9,718 nt of DNA from positions 1-9,718 of the forward strand of contig JAGCCY010000232.1 of assembly GCA_017651385.1 (NCBI GenBank), read 5' to 3'. Of the stretch, positions 7,032 through 9,718 are shown one piece after another. How positions within the stretch are numbered: the stretch's first letter is position 1; the number at the start of each line of letters is the position of its first letter. The notes below the pieces were generated by a model. It was not told the DNA's origin and searched no databases. It was given only the letters and a program-made list of their open reading frames with translations. A program made the position numbers and the translations under genes. This DNA is from Lachnospiraceae bacterium. GTDB taxonomy: Bacteria > Bacillota > Clostridia > Lachnospirales > Lachnospiraceae.

Positions 7032-7104
7032 TTTTTATCTCCTTTATCTTAAAATCGATTCGGTGTTTTTGGTTTTTCCTCTTCTGTGATCTCACCATAA
7101 AACA

Positions 7105-7134
7105 TAAAAAAAGCCCGGGCAATACCTGCCCGGG
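7105..7134 (-). terminator. Strong intrinsic terminator after the esterase gene
   Basis: An 8-bp GC-rich stem, CCCGGGCA (7114-7121) with TGCCCGGG (7127-7134), closes a 5-base loop. On the minus strand it runs into seven U residues (plus-strand A run 7106-7112). It sits about 50 bases past the esterase stop codon and separates that operon from the ABC operon on the same strand. Confidence 0.93.
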
Positions 7135-7184
7135 TGAGTTGCAAATTAAGAAGGATGAAATGCAATTTTTTTGTTTTTTTATGA

Positions 7185-7964
7185 TCAGAAAGCCATATCG
7201 ATAAATTTCTTGGCATACTCTTCCCAGAAGTTCATATCATGAATGCCGGGGCCCTCAAGATAAACATGCTTTACATTTTCCTTATCAAGGAACTCGTGAA
7301 GTTCACGGTTTGCATGGATAAGAGAATCCTCGGTACCGCATGCCATGTAGATATCGGGAATCTTTGTGCCAGCTTCTTTTAATTTTTTTACAAGCACTTC
7401 GGGATTGGTGTCGCGTTCAAGAACAGTGTTAAGATCTCCGAAGCACTCATGATAATATGCATAATTGGCAACGGGATTTTCGGTCTCTTCCGTCATTCCC
7501 TGAAGTCCTTTGACTATATTGGCGCTTGAAAGTGCAAATACCTTGCTGAACCTGTCCGGATGGGCAAGGCCGAAATGAAGTGCTCCGAAACCGCCCATGG
7601 AAAATCCCATAACGGAAGTATCTTCGGCCGTAAGCGCTAAATTGAATGTTTTTCTTACGTAATCCATAAGTTCGATCGCCACAAAGGTATCATACTTATG
7701 GCCTGTCGATAAACCGTCAAGCCAGAAGCCGTTCTCGCCGTTAGGAATCACAAGTGCGATATCATGCTCCTCAAGTACCCACTCAGGTATCCAGTTAAAC
7801 GCATCCCCGGTATAACCGTGCAGCAAAAACATTGTCTTTATCGGTTTTTCTTCTTTGACCGGTGTGCCCGGCATGGGCGGACGCTTGTCGTTTGGAATAT
7901 ACATGAGAAAAGAAATCGTTCTTTTAAGCGTATCCGAATACATTCTTATGTTAAAATTTGCCAT
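7185..7964 (-). CDS. Alpha/beta-hydrolase esterase, Esterase D/feruloyl-esterase-like (PF00756 type)
   Basis: This 259-residue serine hydrolase should cleave small ester bonds, such as acetyl or feruloyl esters on sugars, or S-formylglutathione-like compounds. No signal peptide is present, so it acts in the cytoplasm. The oxyanion-hole region is LLHGYTGD (47-54), the nucleophile elbow is GFSMGGFG with Ser122, and the other triad members are likely Asp213 in GTEDS and His242 in GIHDMNFW. The conserved tract around LVIPNGENGFW (71-81) fits the Esterase D family. I chose the ATG at 7964 because GGAGGG (7977-7972) precedes it at seven bases and the family's N-terminus begins there. An in-frame start at 8027 would overlap the upstream gene by 47 bases. 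It is the last gene of its operon, ending before the terminator. The exact substrate is not readable. Confidence 0.9.
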   Translation of the reverse strand: MANFNIRMYSDTLKRTISFLMYIPNDKRPPMPGTPVKEEKPIKTMFLLHGYTGDAFNWIPEWVLEEHDIALVIPNGENGFWLDGLSTGHKYDTFVAIELMDYVRKTFNLALTAEDTSVMGFSMGGFGALHFGLAHPDRFSKVFALSSANIVKGLQGMTEETENPVANYAYYHECFGDLNTVLERDTNPEVLVKKLKEAGTKIPDIYMACGTEDSLIHANRELHEFLDKENVKHVYLEGPGIHDMNFWEEYAKKFIDMAF

Positions 7965-7971
7965 CTTATAA

Positions 7972-7977
7972 CCCTCC
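7972..7977 (-). promoter_or_regulatory. Ribosome site that fixes the esterase start
   Basis: GGAGGG on the minus strand is seven bases before the ATG at 7964. It supports the 259-residue form over a 280-residue form starting at 8027 inside the preceding gene. Confidence 0.75.
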
Positions 7978-7980
7978 GCT

Positions 7981-8385
7981 TTATTGTTCTTTATAATTTT
8001 TCCCGTGCTTTCCTTCCGGATTTGCAAAAATACTTCTCATTACGAGGCCGAGTCCTCCGAAGAAAAGAACGAAGATCACTATCGTTGAAAAAAGTGTCGT
8101 GGATAGCCAGTATAGCCTTAAGTTGGCTATCACATTGGCAAATATGAGCAACAGGCTTACCAGGCAGCATATCTTTGATACCGTGTTGTATTTATAAAAA
8201 AGAAAAATAACGCTTGCGATAAGCGGCACAAATATAAGTCCGTCCATACGCCTTCCGAAAAGTGAAAAGCGAAACAGCATAGAGGTGTCCACCTGCACAT
8301 TGTGCATAAAGAAATAGCCTCCGACTACCGCCATCACAAGACCCACAAAAAATACCACTGAGTCATTCGCCTTATTTTTAAACAT
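7981..8385 (-). CDS. Small four-helix membrane protein of unknown function
   Basis: This 134-residue protein has four predicted membrane helices (about 8-28, 48-65, 70-92 and 96-117) and a hydrophilic basic tail (118-134, ending GKHGKNYKEQ). Between helices 1 and 2 is a segment with FGRRMDGLIFVPL that looks conserved in style, but I cannot place it in a named family. The ATG follows AAAGGAGG (8398-8391), which overlaps the stop codon region of the upstream gene. The esterase gene begins 16 bases after its stop. It is therefore very likely cotranscribed with both neighbours. It could assist the membrane-bound synthase-like protein upstream, but that is only suggested by gene order. Confidence 0.8.
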   Translation of the reverse strand: MFKNKANDSVVFFVGLVMAVVGGYFFMHNVQVDTSMLFRFSLFGRRMDGLIFVPLIASVIFLFYKYNTVSKICCLVSLLLIFANVIANLRLYWLSTTLFSTIVIFVLFFGGLGLVMRSIFANPEGKHGKNYKEQ

Positions 8386-8396
8386 CTTATCCTCCT

Positions 8397-9718
8397 TTAG
8401 TTTCCGAGCAATCCCTCAAGGCCCTGCTCTTTAAATACCTGCCTGTAATAAGTTACTTCATCGCTTATTATCTCGTCGATCACTCTCATTCCCAGAAGCT
8501 CTACGGGAGCCTTATCATCGGTCATAAGGTAATCGCCCGGGACATACTTCTCAAGATTGTCTCTTATACGGTTCATCGATGCTGTAAGTTCCTCATCGTC
8601 TTCAATTATAACATTTTCATCGAACCTTAAAAGCATATCCGGATCATTCGACGCAAACAGTTCCCTGTTTGTGGACCATGTTACGTCTACGGTATATATT
8701 TCATCAAAAACATGCGATATCGTGTCCGCAAGATATTGATTTATATTACCTTCCGAACTTCCGCGCATATTCATGTTTACGACCATTACACCGTTTTCGT
8801 TTAAGTGTTCTTTTACAAGGGTAAAGAACTCGATCGAAGACATCTGAAAAGGTATCGTAATATCCTGATATGCGTCCACCATGATAACGTCATAAGTCTT
8901 GTCCGTAGCATTTAAATAAGCTCTTCCGTCATATTCCGTAACGGGAACGTCTGCGGGAAGGTCAAAGTATTTTACGGCAAGGTCTGTGATCTTTCCGTCG
9001 ATCTCGACACCTTCGATATTTACATGATCAAAATATCTCTTGCACTGGGTTGCGTAAGTGCCCGTGCCGTTACCCAGTATCAGGATATCAATCGCGTTCT
9101 TTTCATTGATACCCGCCATATAGGGTGCCGCCATGGCGTAGTCGTAATACATGCCGGTCAGTCCTTTTTCTTTCATATAGACGGACTGAACGCCGAAAAG
9201 AACATTGGTGGAAAGGACCACCTCTCTTGAATCCTCATAAACCTGTAAGTAGTTATATACGGACTCGCCCTCGTATGTTAAGTCGTTTTGCCAGAACGCA
9301 AAGCTTGAATTGTGGCCAAAAAGACAACATACAAGGAACAGGACGATCGATACCGGAACCTTTTTGGCCTCTTTAAAATTTATCTTGGACGTAACAAAAT
9401 ATATGATCGCAAGAATAAGTAATATCCCCGCAAAGATCAAAAACGTGATCGAAGTACCCACTGCGGGGATGCTTATGAATGTAGGCACAAAAGTACCTAT
9501 GATACTTCCTATCGTGTTGGATGCATTGAGTTTACCCACAACACTTCCCGAATCATCAAGGCTGTCCACCGTTATCTTTACTAGAGACGGCGTTACCGTA
9601 CCGAGCAAAAACAGGGGAAACACAAAGATGACCATACAGGACACAAAGCCTGCTATTATCAGGAAATTGTTATTTACGGCAAGCACTAAAAGTCCCGAGA
9701 TAAGTATGATTATGTACT
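8397..9718 (-). CDS. Membrane-anchored spermidine-synthase-like protein (partial, 5' end outside window)
   Basis: The frame stays open to the right edge, so the true start lies outside the window; at least 439 residues are visible. Counting from the GTG at 9686, which is probably an internal Val codon, residues 1-125 are hydrophobic with about four membrane helices, including the GKLNASNTIGSIIGTF stretch typical of MFS-like domains fused to spermidine synthase. The C-terminal domain is an aminopropyl-/methyltransferase fold: YEGESVYNYLQV (138-149), nucleotide-binding ILILGNGTGTYA (201-212), acidic VEID (227-230), YDGRAYL (252-258) and YDVIMVDAY (265-273). The loop after Asp271 reads AYQDITIPF rather than the STDP type of cytosolic SpeE, so true spermidine synthesis is doubtful. 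The end has a long acidic region (350-375). It leads an operon with the small membrane protein and the esterase. Confidence 0.85.
   Translation of the reverse strand, partial: YIIILISGLLVLAVNNNFLIIAGFVSCMVIFVFPLFLLGTVTPSLVKITVDSLDDSGSVVGKLNASNTIGSIIGTFVPTFISIPAVGTSITFLIFAGILLILAIIYFVTSKINFKEAKKVPVSIVLFLVCCLFGHNSSFAFWQNDLTYEGESVYNYLQVYEDSREVVLSTNVLFGVQSVYMKEKGLTGMYYDYAMAAPYMAGINEKNAIDILILGNGTGTYATQCKRYFDHVNIEGVEIDGKITDLAVKYFDLPADVPVTEYDGRAYLNATDKTYDVIMVDAYQDITIPFQMSSIEFFTLVKEHLNENGVMVVNMNMRGSSEGNINQYLADTISHVFDEIYTVDVTWSTNRELFASNDPDMLLRFDENVIIEDDEELTASMNRIRDNLEKYVPGDYLMTDDKAPVELLGMRVIDEIISDEVTYYRQVFKEQGLEGLLGN

Noticed and set aside
7139..7180. Possible plus-strand terminator: TTGCA/TGCAA followed by T7GT7
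   Set aside because: The stem is only 5 bp with a 17-base loop and no plus-strand gene lies upstream to be terminated.
7965..8027. Longer N-terminus for the esterase from 8027
   Set aside because: It would overlap the upstream gene by 47 bases; the GGAGGG site and family N-terminus favour 7964.
7764..8147. 127-codon plus-strand open frame across the esterase and small membrane protein genes
   Set aside because: It spans two genes on the other strand, and its Arg-rich translation resembles no protein.
9684..9686. GTG as the real start of the synthase-like gene
   Set aside because: The frame is open and hydrophobic upstream to the window edge, and the membrane domain would be cut short, so this is an internal Val codon.
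1..9718. CRISPR array, mobile element, tRNA or attachment site
   Set aside because: No regularly spaced repeats, transposase or integrase, cloverleaf, or flanking duplications were seen.

Overview
The window looks like chromosomal DNA of a Gram-positive anaerobe of the class Clostridia, most likely a member of the Lachnospiraceae. The reasons are AGGAGG-type ribosome sites before most genes, moderate AT-richness, short intergenic gaps, a lipobox lipoprotein, a LytTR/DUF3021 pair beside an ABC transporter, and a soluble PAS-type hybrid kinase. The family assignment is inference from style, not from a marker gene. I see no rRNA, tRNA, insertion sequence, phage gene or CRISPR array, and no stretch over 300 bases without a gene.

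Layout from left to right. (1) A phosphoribosyltransferase-like gene on the minus strand (81-719) ends just before a 20-bp hairpin (12-55). (2) A lipoprotein of unknown function on the plus strand (877-1845) diverges from it; both have an extended -10 promoter candidate in the 157-base gap. (3) The lipoprotein converges on a 793-residue soluble hybrid histidine kinase/receiver on the minus strand (4270-1889). The kinase stop codon lies in the loop of its own terminator. (4) Upstream of the kinase, also on the minus strand, is a tightly packed four-gene cluster (7031-4341): ABC ATPase, ABC-2 permease, LytTR DNA-binding regulator and DUF3021 membrane protein, with overlaps of 8 and 4 bases and one gap of 9. 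(5) A second minus-strand operon (right edge to 7185) holds a membrane-anchored spermidine-synthase-like protein cut by the window edge, a small four-helix membrane protein of unknown function, and an esterase of the Esterase D/PF00756 type. It closes with a strong GC-rich terminator (7105-7134).

How the genes may work together. The ABC pair plus LytTR/DUF3021 looks like a self-contained module, in which a membrane protein controls a LytTR transcription factor that in turn controls the exporter and itself. This is inferred from gene order and from known LytTR regulator/membrane-inhibitor pairs. The kinase gene, 70 bases downstream, may be read both from its own promoter and by read-through; a stem that includes its ribosome site could form only on the read-through transcript. 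The esterase operon pairs a small-molecule transferase fold at the membrane with a serine hydrolase, with no recognised pathway.

Nothing here is clearly a new defence or mobile system. The most interesting items are the transferase that lacks the acidic pair of the PRPP loop, the transferase/esterase operon, the LytTR-ABC module, and the overlap of coding and control signals at both ends of the kinase gene.
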